A stretch of 35,809 bases of DNA. It comes from a virus. The DNA is taken from positions 1-35,809 of the IMG/VR virus record IMGVR_UViG_3300028027_000129, one strand, 5' to 3'. The notes beneath the pieces were generated by a model that was given only the letters and a program-made list of their open reading frames with translations, did not search any database and was not told the origin of the DNA. The position numbers were made by a program, and so were the translations under genes. This document shows positions 5,797 through 12,010 of this stretch, piece after piece; the first letter of the stretch is position 1; the number at the start of each line of letters is the position of its first letter.

Positions 5797-6218
5797 GCTA
5801 ATATTGTACTAGGTGCCACTGACATTTTGGACTGCCATAGGGAACAGTTACTATCTAGTCTGTCACCAAAGACACGAATGTATTCAGAGATATCTTTCTT
5901 AAATACGGTTTGGCAAGACTTGACGGTATCTACTGATATAAATACTCTTCCGTTCCATAGTCCCATTTGTCCAATATTTGTGGGGATTTCAAGACAACCA
6001 TAAGTATCTTGCTCCCAGCCAACACCCTCTGTACATACAACAGCATACTTGGGATCGCCAAATACGTTCTTCTCTTCAAGTTCAATTAGTAGTAGGTCAT
6101 CTACTGTGCATTCACTAAATTCATTACTGTACTGCACACGATAGATATCGTTGGCAATCTTGGCTAGTTTCTTGCCGTCTAGTACATTTCCCATATATCC
6201 TGGTGTTCGTTCTCTCAT
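5793..6218 (-). CDS. Conserved hypothetical protein, 141 aa
   Basis: 141 residues, MRERTPGYMGNVLDGKKLAK..., predicted alpha/beta, no known motif. First gene of the leftward overlap chain that runs down to about 3700. AAAGGAT stands before the ATG, and a promoter is readable: TTGCAA (6272-6277), 17 bp, TACAAT (6249-6254). A 33-bp tandem repeat covers the -35 region, suggesting repressor or activator control. Confidence 0.7.
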   Translation of the reverse strand: MRERTPGYMGNVLDGKKLAKIANDIYRVQYSNEFSECTVDDLLLIELEEKNVFGDPKYAVVCTEGVGWEQDTYGCLEIPTNIGQMGLWNGRVFISVDTVKSCQTVFKKDISEYIRVFGDRLDSNCSLWQSKMSVAPSTILA

Positions 6219-6248
6219 GGTGTATCCTTTGGTAGTAGGTATATATTA

Positions 6249-6277
6249 ATTGTACCCGAACTGGGAAAAAATTGCAA
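6249..6277 (-). promoter_or_regulatory. Promoter of the 141-aa gene and its operon
   Basis: Leftward TTGCAA (6272-6277), 17 bp, TACAAT (6249-6254). The -35 lies inside the first of two 33-bp repeats (6262-6328). Confidence 0.5.
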
Positions 6278-6328
6278 CTACCGTAATGAGGATTTGGGAA
6301 AAATATCATACTACCGTAATAAGGTTTG
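6262..6328. repeat. 33-bp tandem repeat, two copies
   Basis: Copies start at 6262 and 6295. Each begins TGGGAAAAA and shares ACTACCGTAAT then AGG-TT. The same layout (TGGGGAAAA, 10-12 nt, CGTAAT) occurs twice in the gene-free region, at 2003-2030 and 2070-2096. All four copies are in one orientation. Confidence 0.65.
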
Positions 6329-6374
6329 TAACAAAATGTTATAGAGACCGGCCCGCAAGATCGTGAAATAAATT

Positions 6375-6451
6375 TGGCGGCTCCGATGGGACTTGAACCC
6401 ACGACCTCTACCGTGACAGGGTAGCGTTCTAACCAACTAAACTACGGAACC
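6375..6451 (-). tRNA. tRNA-Asp (anticodon GTC), CCA encoded
   Basis: Read leftward from 6451, the acceptor GGTTCCG pairs with CGGAGCC (one G-U). The anticodon stem CTACC/GGTAG holds the loop CTGTCAC with anticodon GTC. The T-arm is GTGGG-TTCAAGT-CCCAT. Discriminator G is followed by an encoded CCA. It sits between DUF932 and the 141-residue gene, probably co-transcribed with DUF932. Phage tRNAs usually offset codon bias; only one is visible here. Confidence 0.93.
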
Positions 6452-6457
6452 AAATGG

Positions 6458-6480
6458 TGAGCAGTTTTACATCATGCTCA
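6458..6480 (-). repeat. TGAGCA/TGCTCA 3' hairpin
   Basis: TGAGCA (6458-6463) pairs with TGCTCA (6475-6480), 10 nt after the DUF932 stop and just before the tRNA on the leftward transcript. Lacks a leftward U-tract, so an RNA-processing or stability element is as likely as a terminator. Confidence 0.5.
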
Positions 6481-6490
6481 GGATTTTTTA

Positions 6491-7513
6491 TTATGCGAGA
6501 GACATTACGCCTTGCACAATTTTTAGTAAGCGATTTTTTTCTGCGTTGATTGCAGGGTCAAATCCACTTGCACTTGCAAGGATAGATTCGTTAGAACCAC
6601 CACGAGCAGAGCGATACCAGTCAAGGCGTTCAGTAAGTGCATTGAAAGCACCCCACGCATTGCCAGCAATCATGCCATTGAATTCACCTGTGTAAATATC
6701 GTTGATTACATCAACTTTATTTTCCCACTTCTTTACCGCACCCTTAGAATCTTTTTCTGGCTTAGGATATGCAGCAAGAATGATTTTGTTGAAATCAGTC
6801 GCATTTACTTCCTTCTCAATCATTGCCTTAGCCATGATATCAAATTCGTCCATGTAAGCATTAGCAAGACCAAGAGTCTCACGAGCAATCTGCACTTTAC
6901 CATTTGCAGTTTGTGTGTGGCGAATCTTGAATGATTGCTTGATACCCTTGTTTTTCTTACGACCTACGCCACCGAGAGCAAGGTTGAGAGTATTAGCGCA
7001 CACTACACGAACGGGTGTAATGCTTGCCTGAATAGCGATTGAGCCGTCATGTGATGTGTTGATAAGCAAATAAGTTTTTACCTTATCACTTACGCCGTTA
7101 GGGTCTAGGATTGTTTCACGCTCTAGTGCAAGCGCACCGAATACAACACGCCCACCCTTGATTGAGCCAGCAGTTTCCCAACGACCACCGCCGTCAAGAA
7201 TGTTATCACCGAATGAAAATAAATCCTCATTCTGTAAAACATGGTAACGCTCACCAACTACACCAAGAATATCGGTTTGAGTGTTGTCGGTAGGATTGGT
7301 ACGCAAGACATATTGGTATGCCTTGTCGCTTGTGAGATGTGATGGGGTTTCCAAATCCTCAAGACGAACATTCCAACCGTCAAGATTTGCTAGTGATAGC
7401 ATTTCTGATGTTGTTTTTTCCTCTGTGAATACGGTACCCAATCCATGCCATGCAGGTTCACGGAAAGATGCAAAAGATGTTTTTCCGTTTTGTGTTTCTA
7501 GGTCATGTGCCAT
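6491..7513 (-). CDS. DUF932 family phage/plasmid-like protein
   Basis: 340 residues from MAHDLETQNGKTSF. The opening AWHGLGTVF, the central GERYHVLQNEDLF, and VRVVCANTLNLAL are hallmarks of DUF932 (TIGR03299, phage/plasmid-like protein). The family is common on phages and conjugative plasmids; its biochemical role is not established, though early-gene position suggests DNA metabolism or host takeover. Length is normal. The frame stays open 20 codons upstream, but AAAGGAAAAACTC before the ATG at 7513 fixes the start. It has its own regulated promoter (7545-7640), and the tRNA-Asp lies downstream. Confidence 0.92.
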   Translation of the reverse strand: MAHDLETQNGKTSFASFREPAWHGLGTVFTEEKTTSEMLSLANLDGWNVRLEDLETPSHLTSDKAYQYVLRTNPTDNTQTDILGVVGERYHVLQNEDLFSFGDNILDGGGRWETAGSIKGGRVVFGALALERETILDPNGVSDKVKTYLLINTSHDGSIAIQASITPVRVVCANTLNLALGGVGRKKNKGIKQSFKIRHTQTANGKVQIARETLGLANAYMDEFDIMAKAMIEKEVNATDFNKIILAAYPKPEKDSKGAVKKWENKVDVINDIYTGEFNGMIAGNAWGAFNALTERLDWYRSARGGSNESILASASGFDPAINAEKNRLLKIVQGVMSLA

Positions 7514-7544
7514 GAGTTTTTCCTTTTCTGTTGTTGTTAATCTA

Positions 7545-7670
7545 ATCATACACCTAGCCACCGACAAAAGCAAATCAGGCTAGTTAGATATGGGGCAATT
7601 CGGACATTTTTATAATGTGTCGTAATTCACACGGCGTGTCGCTTGACAAGATCAAGTTTTGCGGGCCGGG
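7545..7670 (-). promoter_or_regulatory. Regulatory cassette driving DUF932
   Basis: In transcription order: GCCGGG core (7665-7670), octamer GACACGCC (7633-7640 on the minus strand), imperfect palindrome TGTGT-CGTAAT-TCACA (7616-7631), ATGTCCG (7601-7607), GTCGGT (7560-7565), 9 bp, TATGAT (7545-7550). All are members of the repeated cassette set described in the findings. Confidence 0.65.
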
Positions 7671-7675
7671 TTTAT

Positions 7676-7701
7676 TGAGCCGTTTACATGGACAATGCTC
7701 A
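7676..7701 (-). repeat. TGAGC/GCTCA 3' hairpin
   Basis: TGAGC (7676-7680) and GCTCA (7697-7701) flank 16 nt, 52 nt beyond the stop of the 147-residue gene. Member of the six-copy TGAGC...GCTCAGG family. Confidence 0.4.
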
Positions 7702-7738
7702 GGTCCCTTACCCAGTTTTAGGACATGTGGCAGGTCCT

Positions 7739-7762
7739 TATTTCATAGCCCCCTATGAAATA
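7739..7762 (-). repeat. Hairpin overlapping the stop codon of the 147-aa gene
   Basis: A perfect 10-bp inverted repeat, TATTTCATAG (7739-7748) and CTATGAAATA (7753-7762), with a CCCC loop. The TAG stop (7753-7755) is inside the stem. No U-tract follows. Confidence 0.6.
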
Positions 7763-8196
7763 TTATCCTCTGCTTGAATTGAGCGAGTGTCAACATTAAA
7801 ATCATCAATTGAGTAATCGAATGAGTCAACACTAAACTCAAGAGTGTTAGCAACTTCATCTGCATCCACATCAAATGGAACTTCGATTTCAACTTCAAAC
7901 TCAACTGTTGCAGTAATTGTAACTGTCTTAGTTAGTTCAAAGTCGCAAATCTCAGATAAAGACTCTGCTACGGTTGCACTAATATCTCCATTGCCCAGTG
8001 ATTCAATTACATATTCTTTGATTGTATTAGTTAGGTTATAGCGCTCAGAATTCATTGTCTGTATTACTTGTGATTGCTGAGAACTATCAGCCTGTAGTCG
8101 GACGATGTATTCATCCTTCTTTTCAATTACTTCTTGCAGCGCTGCGATTTGTGTGTGCAGGAATTCTGTTGTTGCATTTATTACTGTCTGGTCCAT
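7753..8196 (-). CDS. Coiled-coil protein of unknown function, 147 aa
   Basis: 147 residues, MDQTVINATTEFLHTQIAAL.... Residues 10-60 form a coiled coil (LQEVIEKKDEYIVRLQADSS). The C-terminal half is an acidic beta stretch, TVTITATVEFEVEIEVPFDV, like those in several small actinophage proteins. AAAGAGG before the ATG supports the start. Driven by a GTCAGT-type promoter. The stop codon sits in a 10-bp hairpin. Likely oligomeric; role unknown. Confidence 0.75.
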   Translation of the reverse strand: MDQTVINATTEFLHTQIAALQEVIEKKDEYIVRLQADSSQQSQVIQTMNSERYNLTNTIKEYVIESLGNGDISATVAESLSEICDFELTKTVTITATVEFEVEIEVPFDVDADEVANTLEFSVDSFDYSIDDFNVDTRSIQAEDNIS

Positions 8197-8226
8197 GGGG
8201 GCCTCTTTCTGTTAGGTTATATTATA

Positions 8227-8310
8227 ATTCTAGCATTGGCCACTGACAAATGCAATACGTAAAGGCCTTATCTTAAATATTGAGACGTGATCTTGATCAC
8301 ATGTGCCGGG
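8227..8310 (-). promoter_or_regulatory. Regulatory cassette driving the 147-aa gene
   Basis: TAGAAT (8227-8232), 9 bp, GTCAGT (8242-8247), palindrome CGTGA-TCTTGA-TCACA (8286-8301) centred 64 bp above the -10 centre, then GCCGGG (8305-8310). Extended -10 TGC is present. Confidence 0.65.
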
Positions 8311-8318
8311 GCGCAAAA

Positions 8319-8341
8319 TGAGCCTTTTTGATTCATGCTCA
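8319..8341 (-). repeat. TGAGC/GCTCA hairpin
   Basis: TGAGC (8319-8323) pairs with GCTCA (8337-8341). Lies beside the GCCGGG core of the same spacer. The neighbouring 8342-8423 holds no credible gene. Confidence 0.4.
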
Positions 8342-8423
8342 GGAATTTACACCTCTTGCAGTTGGTGTGAACTGTGCTCTATAGTATTTCTATAATCGCC
8401 CTAATCAGCCTGGCGAATTATTG

Positions 8424-8446
8424 TGAGCAGTTTTACTTCATGCTCA
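8424..8446 (-). repeat. TGAGCA/TGCTCA 3' hairpin
   Basis: TGAGCA (8424-8429) pairs with TGCTCA (8441-8446), 26 nt after the stop of the 141-residue gene. The loop is nearly identical to that at 6458-6480 (one base differs). Confidence 0.45.
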
Positions 8447-8472
8447 GGAATTGTTATCCCCGTTATTGGGAA

Positions 8473-8898
8473 TTATAGGTAGCGAGCCACCGCATTGTAT
8501 GTAGAAGTATTTACAACTTCCTCATCTGTCATCTTTAGAATACGAATTGCGTTTGACAATTCCTCTTTCTGATTGCGATATTCGTGTGTAGCAATTTGCT
8601 CAAAGTCACGCTCAGGTGATTTAGGCAATTCTGACTCTGATACTGTTAGGTCAAAGTCAATGTTTAGTTGATTATTCCATGAGCGATAAGAAGTACGGAA
8701 GTTCTCTGCCTTCTTGATATTAGCGGTTGCGTAGGCAATAAGTTCCTTCTTATACTTTTCTTGTAACTTTTGGAACTTTGCTTCGTTGGCTTCCTGTGAT
8801 ATGTAATCTGACTCTAACTTTGCTAATGCAGTTTCTAGTGCTTTGATTACCTTTACTGTTGCAATTTTTACTGATATTGCTTTACCTTTTGTTGCCAT
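8473..8898 (-). CDS. Conserved helical phage protein, 141 aa
   Basis: 141 residues, basic N-terminus (MATKGKAISVKIATVKVIKA), then long helices rich in Lys and Glu (EANEAKFQKLQEKYKKELI) predicted as coiled coil, and a C-terminal helical segment. No cysteines or catalytic motif. It resembles small helical proteins frequent in actinophage early regions (recalled, function unassigned). AAGAGA precedes the ATG. Promoter: GTCAGA, 9 bp, TATAAT. Confidence 0.75.
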   Translation of the reverse strand: MATKGKAISVKIATVKVIKALETALAKLESDYISQEANEAKFQKLQEKYKKELIAYATANIKKAENFRTSYRSWNNQLNIDFDLTVSESELPKSPERDFEQIATHEYRNQKEELSNAIRILKMTDEEVVNTSTYNAVARYL

Positions 8899-8933
8899 CT
8901 GTTTTTCTCTTTTCTTTGGTGGGTTATATTTCT

Positions 8934-8954
8934 ATTATAGGGGGTGGGTCTGAC
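8934..8954 (-). promoter_or_regulatory. GTCAGA-type promoter for the 141-aa gene
   Basis: GTCAGA (8949-8954), 9 bp, TATAAT (8934-8939). No TGTGA-N6-TCACA palindrome is visible upstream, unlike most members. Confidence 0.6.
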
Positions 8955-8963
8955 TTTTTGTGA

Positions 8964-8986
8964 TGAGCCTTTTTGGAACTTGCTCA
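8964..8986 (-). repeat. TGAGC/GCTCA 3' hairpin
   Basis: TGAGC (8964-8968) and GCTCA (8982-8986), 55 nt beyond the stop of the 53-residue gene at 9041. Confidence 0.4.
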
Positions 8987-9040
8987 GGTTCGTTCCTGCC
9001 ACTTATTTAGAGTCGCTGTACATTGGCGACTATGAAAGGC

Positions 9041-9202
9041 TTACGCCTTCCAAGTTGTCCAGCGTGTTGCACCTGCAACATCTAACTTCACACGAACTGT
9101 GCCGTTAGCGTTTGGCTTGATTTCTGTAATTGTTCCTGTGACCTTTGACTTCTGTGATGTGTAAGTGTCGCCGACCTTGTATAGTGCTTGTGCTACTGTC
9201 AT
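9041..9202 (-). CDS. Small SH3-like beta protein, 53 aa (paralog of next gene)
   Basis: 53 residues from MTVAQALYKVGDTYTSQKSK. YKVGDTYTSQKSKVTGTITEI is a KOW/SH3-barrel-like pattern. It aligns with the 56-residue neighbour (YQIGDLFTTSKTGVTGRITDF), so the pair are tandem duplicates. The frame continues upstream, but AAAAGGA before the ATG at 9202 fixes the start. Promoter candidate TATACT at 9236-9241. Possibly a small nucleic-acid or protein adaptor; unproven. Confidence 0.7.
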   Translation of the reverse strand: MTVAQALYKVGDTYTSQKSKVTGTITEIKPNANGTVRVKLDVAGATRWTTWKA

Positions 9203-9235
9203 TTTTTTTCCTTTTCTATTGTTGGTTATATTTCT

Positions 9236-9297
9236 AGTATATCCGATAAATCTCAGAAATACAAATCTATTGGGGAATAATCTCATATTTTGAGATT
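9236..9297 (-). promoter_or_regulatory. Promoter region with TCTCA/TGAGA palindrome
   Basis: -10 TATACT (9236-9241). AATCTCA-N5-TGAGATT at 9279-9297 is a perfect 7-bp inverted repeat overlapping the stop of the upstream gene. It differs from the TGTGA family. Confidence 0.4.
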
Positions 9298-9466
9298 ACT
9301 TAGAGGTCTTTACCATAGCAAAGCGGTGTGCGCCGTTTGCCAAGCGTAATGAAACTCTAGTTAGTTTAGCATTTATAGGGCTAAAGTCTGTAATGCGACC
9401 AGTAACACCTGTTTTGCTAGTTGTGAATAGGTCACCGATTTGGTAAGTATATCCTTGTAGTGTCAT
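9296..9466 (-). CDS. Small SH3-like beta protein, 56 aa
   Basis: 56 residues, MTLQGYTYQIGDLFTTSKTG..., beta-rich and basic at the end (FAMVKTSK). Paralog of the downstream 53-residue protein: shared IGD/VGD turn, VTG-x-IT and hydrophobic spacing. GAAAGG before the ATG. Promoter TATACT (9503-9508) with an upstream TGTGA-like palindrome. Confidence 0.7.
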   Translation of the reverse strand: MTLQGYTYQIGDLFTTSKTGVTGRITDFSPINAKLTRVSLRLANGAHRFAMVKTSK

Positions 9467-9502
9467 TTTTTGTTGCCTTTCTATCGTGGTGGTTTTGCTT
9501 AT

Positions 9503-9621
9503 AGTATAATTCTAGCAAAAAATATAATAAATATCAAATCCTGTGGATCGTTCTGGGTGTGATAAACCCCACATCTTAAAGGCGTGTCGTAACTTGACAA
9601 ATTAACTTTTTTGCGCCGGGC
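9503..9621 (-). promoter_or_regulatory. Regulatory cassette driving the 56-aa gene
   Basis: TATACT (9503-9508), palindrome TGTGA-TAAACC-CCACA (9558-9573) centred 60 bp above it, octamer GACACGCC on the minus strand (9581-9588) and GCCGGGC (9615-9621). The GTCRGT box is absent at the usual place. Confidence 0.5.
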
Positions 9622-9629
9622 CTACTAAG

Positions 9630-9686
9630 TCACTGATACATAAATAGAATCAGTAACCATAGTAAGATCCACATCCAAGTATTCAT
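9630..9686 (-). CDS. Possible 18-aa membrane peptide
   Basis: MNTWMWILLWLLILFMYQ, entirely hydrophobic, starting 6 nt after the GP88 stop. No clear ribosome-binding site, so this may be chance; noted because similar tiny hydrophobic frames recur in the region. Confidence 0.25.
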   Translation of the reverse strand: MNTWMWILLWLLILFMYQ

Positions 9687-9692
9687 GCAATA

Positions 9693-10415
9693 TTATTTCT
9701 TAGTTGCAGAGAATACAATATCCGCTTTATTGAATACACACAGTGAACACGATACACATGCGGACCCTGCATTGCTAATAAGTGGAATGGCTTTTAGGTT
9801 TTCAGGACACTTAGCACCTGGTTTATTTGTTAGGGCCTTCATGTCTGCTTGACCTTCTGCAAAGTTTTTAGCAAGATATGCCAATTTGATTCCATGCTCA
9901 GTTTTTAGTCCAATACCAATTGCCTTATTCTCACTATCAGTAGAATAATATAGTGAGAGATTAGGCTGGTCCTTTAGCATAAGCGCTGCACTTTCAACAC
10001 GTGTATATACCCAGAATTGTACATGGCGAAAGTCCATGATAATTTGCTTCCATGCATACGCATATGTATCATTAAAGAAATCCCCGTCCCAGTGGATACG
10101 GAATAATTGTGGTGCATTTTTCTTTCCACAATCTTTAACAAAATCAATCATCATCTCTTTAAGTAGTGCGACCATGGTTTCATAGTCTGCGTCTTTAAGT
10201 AGGTTCCAATTATGAAGTAGGTTAACTTTTACGGTTGGGAATATTTTTTCCAATTTGCCTGCATAGCAAACAGTCTCACAGACAGTCGTTGCGCCAGGAC
10301 ATGAATAGTTTTTTCCTGCGGGTAGTCCGAAGGTATTCGCAATGCTTGCTTGCTTTCCATTAGGTGTAACAAGGTTAGCCACCTTTCTATCTTTAGAGCG
10401 TTTTAGTTGGGTCAT
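9693..10415 (-). CDS. GP88 domain protein
   Basis: 240 residues from MTQLKRSKDRKVANL. Features of the phage gene-product-88 family: NTFGLPAG-x-YSCPGATTVCETVCYAGKL near the N-terminus, FRIHWDGDFF and VQFWVYTRV in the middle, and a C-terminal cluster, GSACVSCSLC. The conserved cysteines (three near the N-terminus, three near the C-terminus) suggest metal or Fe-S binding; no enzymatic activity is established for the family. An in-frame GTG (10427) lies upstream, but AAAGTGAG spaced before the ATG at 10415 fits better and matches the gene at 13235. Starts 4 nt after the 48-residue gene. Confidence 0.88.
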   Translation of the reverse strand: MTQLKRSKDRKVANLVTPNGKQASIANTFGLPAGKNYSCPGATTVCETVCYAGKLEKIFPTVKVNLLHNWNLLKDADYETMVALLKEMMIDFVKDCGKKNAPQLFRIHWDGDFFNDTYAYAWKQIIMDFRHVQFWVYTRVESAALMLKDQPNLSLYYSTDSENKAIGIGLKTEHGIKLAYLAKNFAEGQADMKALTNKPGAKCPENLKAIPLISNAGSACVSCSLCVFNKADIVFSATKK

Positions 10416-10419
10416 CGAA

Positions 10420-10566
10420 TTACTCACTTTCTTTTTTCAATTCTAGCATTAGGGACTGACTTTTCTTACCCTTGCGAGAGTAAACTTTTTTAGAAGGCAC
10501 GGCAGAGGCAGCATTAGAACGGCGAAGTTCCATTAGTCTGCGTAATTCCTCTGGTGTTTTTTTCAT
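10420..10566 (-). CDS. Small basic protein, 48 aa
   Basis: 48 residues, MKKTPEELRRLMELRRSNAA..., strongly basic and helical (lysine/arginine runs KKVYSRKGKK), so nucleic-acid binding is plausible. The -10 TAAGAT (10573-10578) is 6 nt before the ATG, predicting a leaderless mRNA, with a perfect CRP-like palindrome upstream. A GTCAGT promoter for GP88 is embedded in its 3' codons. Confidence 0.6.
   Translation of the reverse strand: MKKTPEELRRLMELRRSNAASAVPSKKVYSRKGKKSQSLMLELKKESE
10440..10460 (-). promoter_or_regulatory. GTCAGT-type promoter inside the 48-aa gene, driving GP88
   Basis: GTCAGT (10455-10460), 9 bp ending ATGC, TAGAAT (10440-10445). The ATGC-TAGAAT part is identical to the promoter at 8227-8247. 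Confidence 0.6.
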
Positions 10567-10572
10567 ATAATA

Positions 10573-10652
10573 ATCTTAGCAGTTTTGTGAGAAAATATCA
10601 AATCGCCTTAATGTGAGTAGTATCACATGCGACACGCCCGACAACGCCGGGC
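10573..10652 (-). promoter_or_regulatory. Regulatory cassette upstream of the 48-aa gene and GP88
   Basis: TAAGAT (10573-10578), perfect palindrome TGTGA-GTAGTA-TCACA (10612-10627) centred 44 bp above it, octamer GACACGCC (10631-10638) and hairpin GCCCG-N7-CGGGC (10636-10652), which directly follows the upstream gene's stop. Confidence 0.6.
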
Positions 10653-10658
10653 CCCCAC

Positions 10659-10901
10659 CTATTCGTCTTCGTCTATAAAAACATAAAGTTTAAACATGTC
10701 TTCAAATGTGCAATTAGTTTCTTCTTCTTCGCCGTAGTCGTTGCGATGAGTGATTACATAGTTATCACCTGTTGCATCATCTACAACGGATAACACTTCT
10801 ACAATATCATTATCAATATTGATCAAGTCGCCTTCCATTAGTTGCGATGGCGTTAGTAGGTCTGCGTATACGAATTTCATAGTTTCCATTGTAGCAGTCA
10901 T
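10659..10901 (-). CDS. Small conserved beta protein, 80 aa
   Basis: 80 residues. LMEGDLINIDNDIVEVLSV and YVITHRNDYGEEEE give an SH3-like beta-barrel pattern seen in actinophage small proteins (recalled). Acidic tail FIDEDE. Initiation: GGGGAG before ATG, with a 4-nt overlap with the 29-residue gene. Last gene of its operon, ending beside the GCCCG/CGGGC hairpin. Confidence 0.7.
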   Translation of the reverse strand: MTATMETMKFVYADLLTPSQLMEGDLINIDNDIVEVLSVVDDATGDNYVITHRNDYGEEEETNCTFEDMFKLYVFIDEDE

Positions 10902-10987
10902 TTAGTCTCCCCATAAATTTCTTCTTCCATAGCAATGCATTTTTTACAATCGCAATATTTTGAGTGTGGAATAGTTGTATCAATCAT
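10898..10987 (-). CDS. Zinc-binding microprotein, 29 aa
   Basis: 29 residues, MIDTTIPHSKYCDCKKCIAM..., with CDCKKC as likely metal ligands and an acidic tail. The ATG follows the previous stop by 1 nt and the TGA overlaps the next ATG, so it lies in the translation chain. Confidence 0.55.
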   Translation of the reverse strand: MIDTTIPHSKYCDCKKCIAMEEEIYGETK

Positions 10988-10988
10988 T

Positions 10989-11273
10989 CTAATCCTCCCC
11001 GTCAGGTAGCCAGAACGATAGGTGGTGTTGCTCTACAATAGCCCATGCAGGCGCTTGCTTATCTCCCTTATAGAGAATCTGAAAGTCACCAACCTTTGGC
11101 ATATCAATCATGCGGTCATAGTCCTCATCATAGTATGCGTCAATAGCCTCGATGCATGGCGCTACCATTTCTGCGGGGACTGGAGGATAGTGATTACCCT
11201 TGAGGTGATAAAGAATCTGAGTTTCCAAATCCAACACTGTATCTTGAATTCCTAGTGCAGTTACGCTTCCCAT
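10989..11273 (-). CDS. Conserved actinophage-type protein, 94 aa
   Basis: 94 residues. LKGNHYPPVPAEMVAPCIEAIDAY followed by an acidic stretch and QAPAWAIVEQHHLSFWLP form a pattern I recall from many actinophage early regions, function unknown. AAGGAG before the ATG. Expected soluble alpha/beta protein. Confidence 0.75.
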   Translation of the reverse strand: MGSVTALGIQDTVLDLETQILYHLKGNHYPPVPAEMVAPCIEAIDAYYDEDYDRMIDMPKVGDFQILYKGDKQAPAWAIVEQHHLSFWLPDGED

Positions 11274-11274
11274 A

Positions 11275-11415
11275 TTAGTATGCTCCTTCTAGTAGGTCTG
11301 GTATTAAGTCTAGTGCATATACGCACTCATGGCAAACTGGCCGTTCAAATCGTGAATCAAACATATCATAGTCTAAGTTCTCATAGCATTCTTCGCAATA
11401 GGTTAGGTCGCTCAT
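11275..11415 (-). CDS. Zinc-ribbon microprotein, 46 aa
   Basis: 46 residues, MSDLTYCEECYENLDYDMFD..., with CEEC (7-10) and CHEC about 20 residues later. A compact four-cysteine zinc ribbon, acidic. Overlaps the 69-residue gene by 4 nt. Its 3' end forms the AAGGAG of the next gene. Confidence 0.65.
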   Translation of the reverse strand: MSDLTYCEECYENLDYDMFDSRFERPVCHECVYALDLIPDLLEGAY

Positions 11416-11621
11416 TTAGTTACTACCCTTCCGTCACGATAAAAAGTCTTAGTTACCATTTTGCCCCAAGGGTCACTGATATTATAGGTTGCATATTCTT
11501 TAGCGTCTCCACAATCGACACACTTATACCAAGCGTCTACAACCTCAATCATGTCTGCACTTCGCAGGGTAGACACAAGGTTGCCGTCATATGAGATAGT
11601 TAGTGAGTAGTTATATTCCAT
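11412..11621 (-). CDS. Hypothetical protein with single CVDC knuckle, 69 aa
   Basis: 69 residues, MEYNYSLTISYDGNLVSTLR..., beta-rich N-terminus, KCVDCGD in the middle, basic C-terminus (TKTFYRDGRVVTK). Overlaps both neighbours. The WYKCVDCGDA segment suggests half a zinc ribbon or a homodimeric site. Confidence 0.65.
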   Translation of the reverse strand: MEYNYSLTISYDGNLVSTLRSADMIEVVDAWYKCVDCGDAKEYATYNISDPWGKMVTKTFYRDGRVVTK

Positions 11622-11725
11622 TAGTTGTAACTTCCTTTACATTCTGAGCATAGATAATTTATTTTGCAGTAGCAACCTACGGCAGTAGGCGTATCAGTTT
11701 CATAGTAGTCGTCATAGTAGTCCAT
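11621..11725 (-). CDS. Zinc-binding microprotein, 34 aa
   Basis: 34 residues, MDYYDDYYETDTPTAVGCYC..., a tyrosine/aspartate-rich start then CYC and CSEC pairs. TAATG at both ends. Confidence 0.55.
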   Translation of the reverse strand: MDYYDDYYETDTPTAVGCYCKINYLCSECKGSYN

Positions 11726-11868
11726 TACTTAGCCTCTTTCGTCAAAAATAGTTGGTGGGTATTAGCATATTCTATCATCGCTTCTGCCTCTCGGTCAAGA
11801 TAGCAAGGGTAGCAATATAGTTCGGTGACGCTAACTGCGTTCTCATTACAACCAATACAAGTATCCAT
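11725..11868 (-). CDS. Zinc-ribbon microprotein, 47 aa
   Basis: 47 residues, MDTCIGCNENAVSVTELYCY..., with CIGC (4-7) and CYPC (19-22), then a helix (REAEAMIEYANTHQLFL). TAATG overlaps at both ends. Confidence 0.6.
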   Translation of the reverse strand: MDTCIGCNENAVSVTELYCYPCYLDREAEAMIEYANTHQLFLTKEAK

Positions 11869-11978
11869 TAGTTACCTTCTTTCTTTACAATAATCTTAGC
11901 AGATAGTACCGACAAGGCTTCTGCCTTGCTTGCTTCACGTTGGGTCTTTACGTGAGCCTTGAATTCGTCTAGGTTCAT
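11868..11978 (-). CDS. Small basic helical protein, 36 aa
   Basis: 36 residues from MNLDEFKAHVKTQREASKAE, one amphipathic helix with a lysine-rich end (KIIVKKEGN). The frame is open to 12119, but AAGAAGG before the ATG at 11978 and the promoter at 12011 fix this start. First gene of the chain running down to 10659. Confidence 0.6.
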   Translation of the reverse strand: MNLDEFKAHVKTQREASKAEALSVLSAKIIVKKEGN

Positions 11979-12010
11979 AGACTTACCTTCTTTCTTGAGT
12001 TGATATAAAT

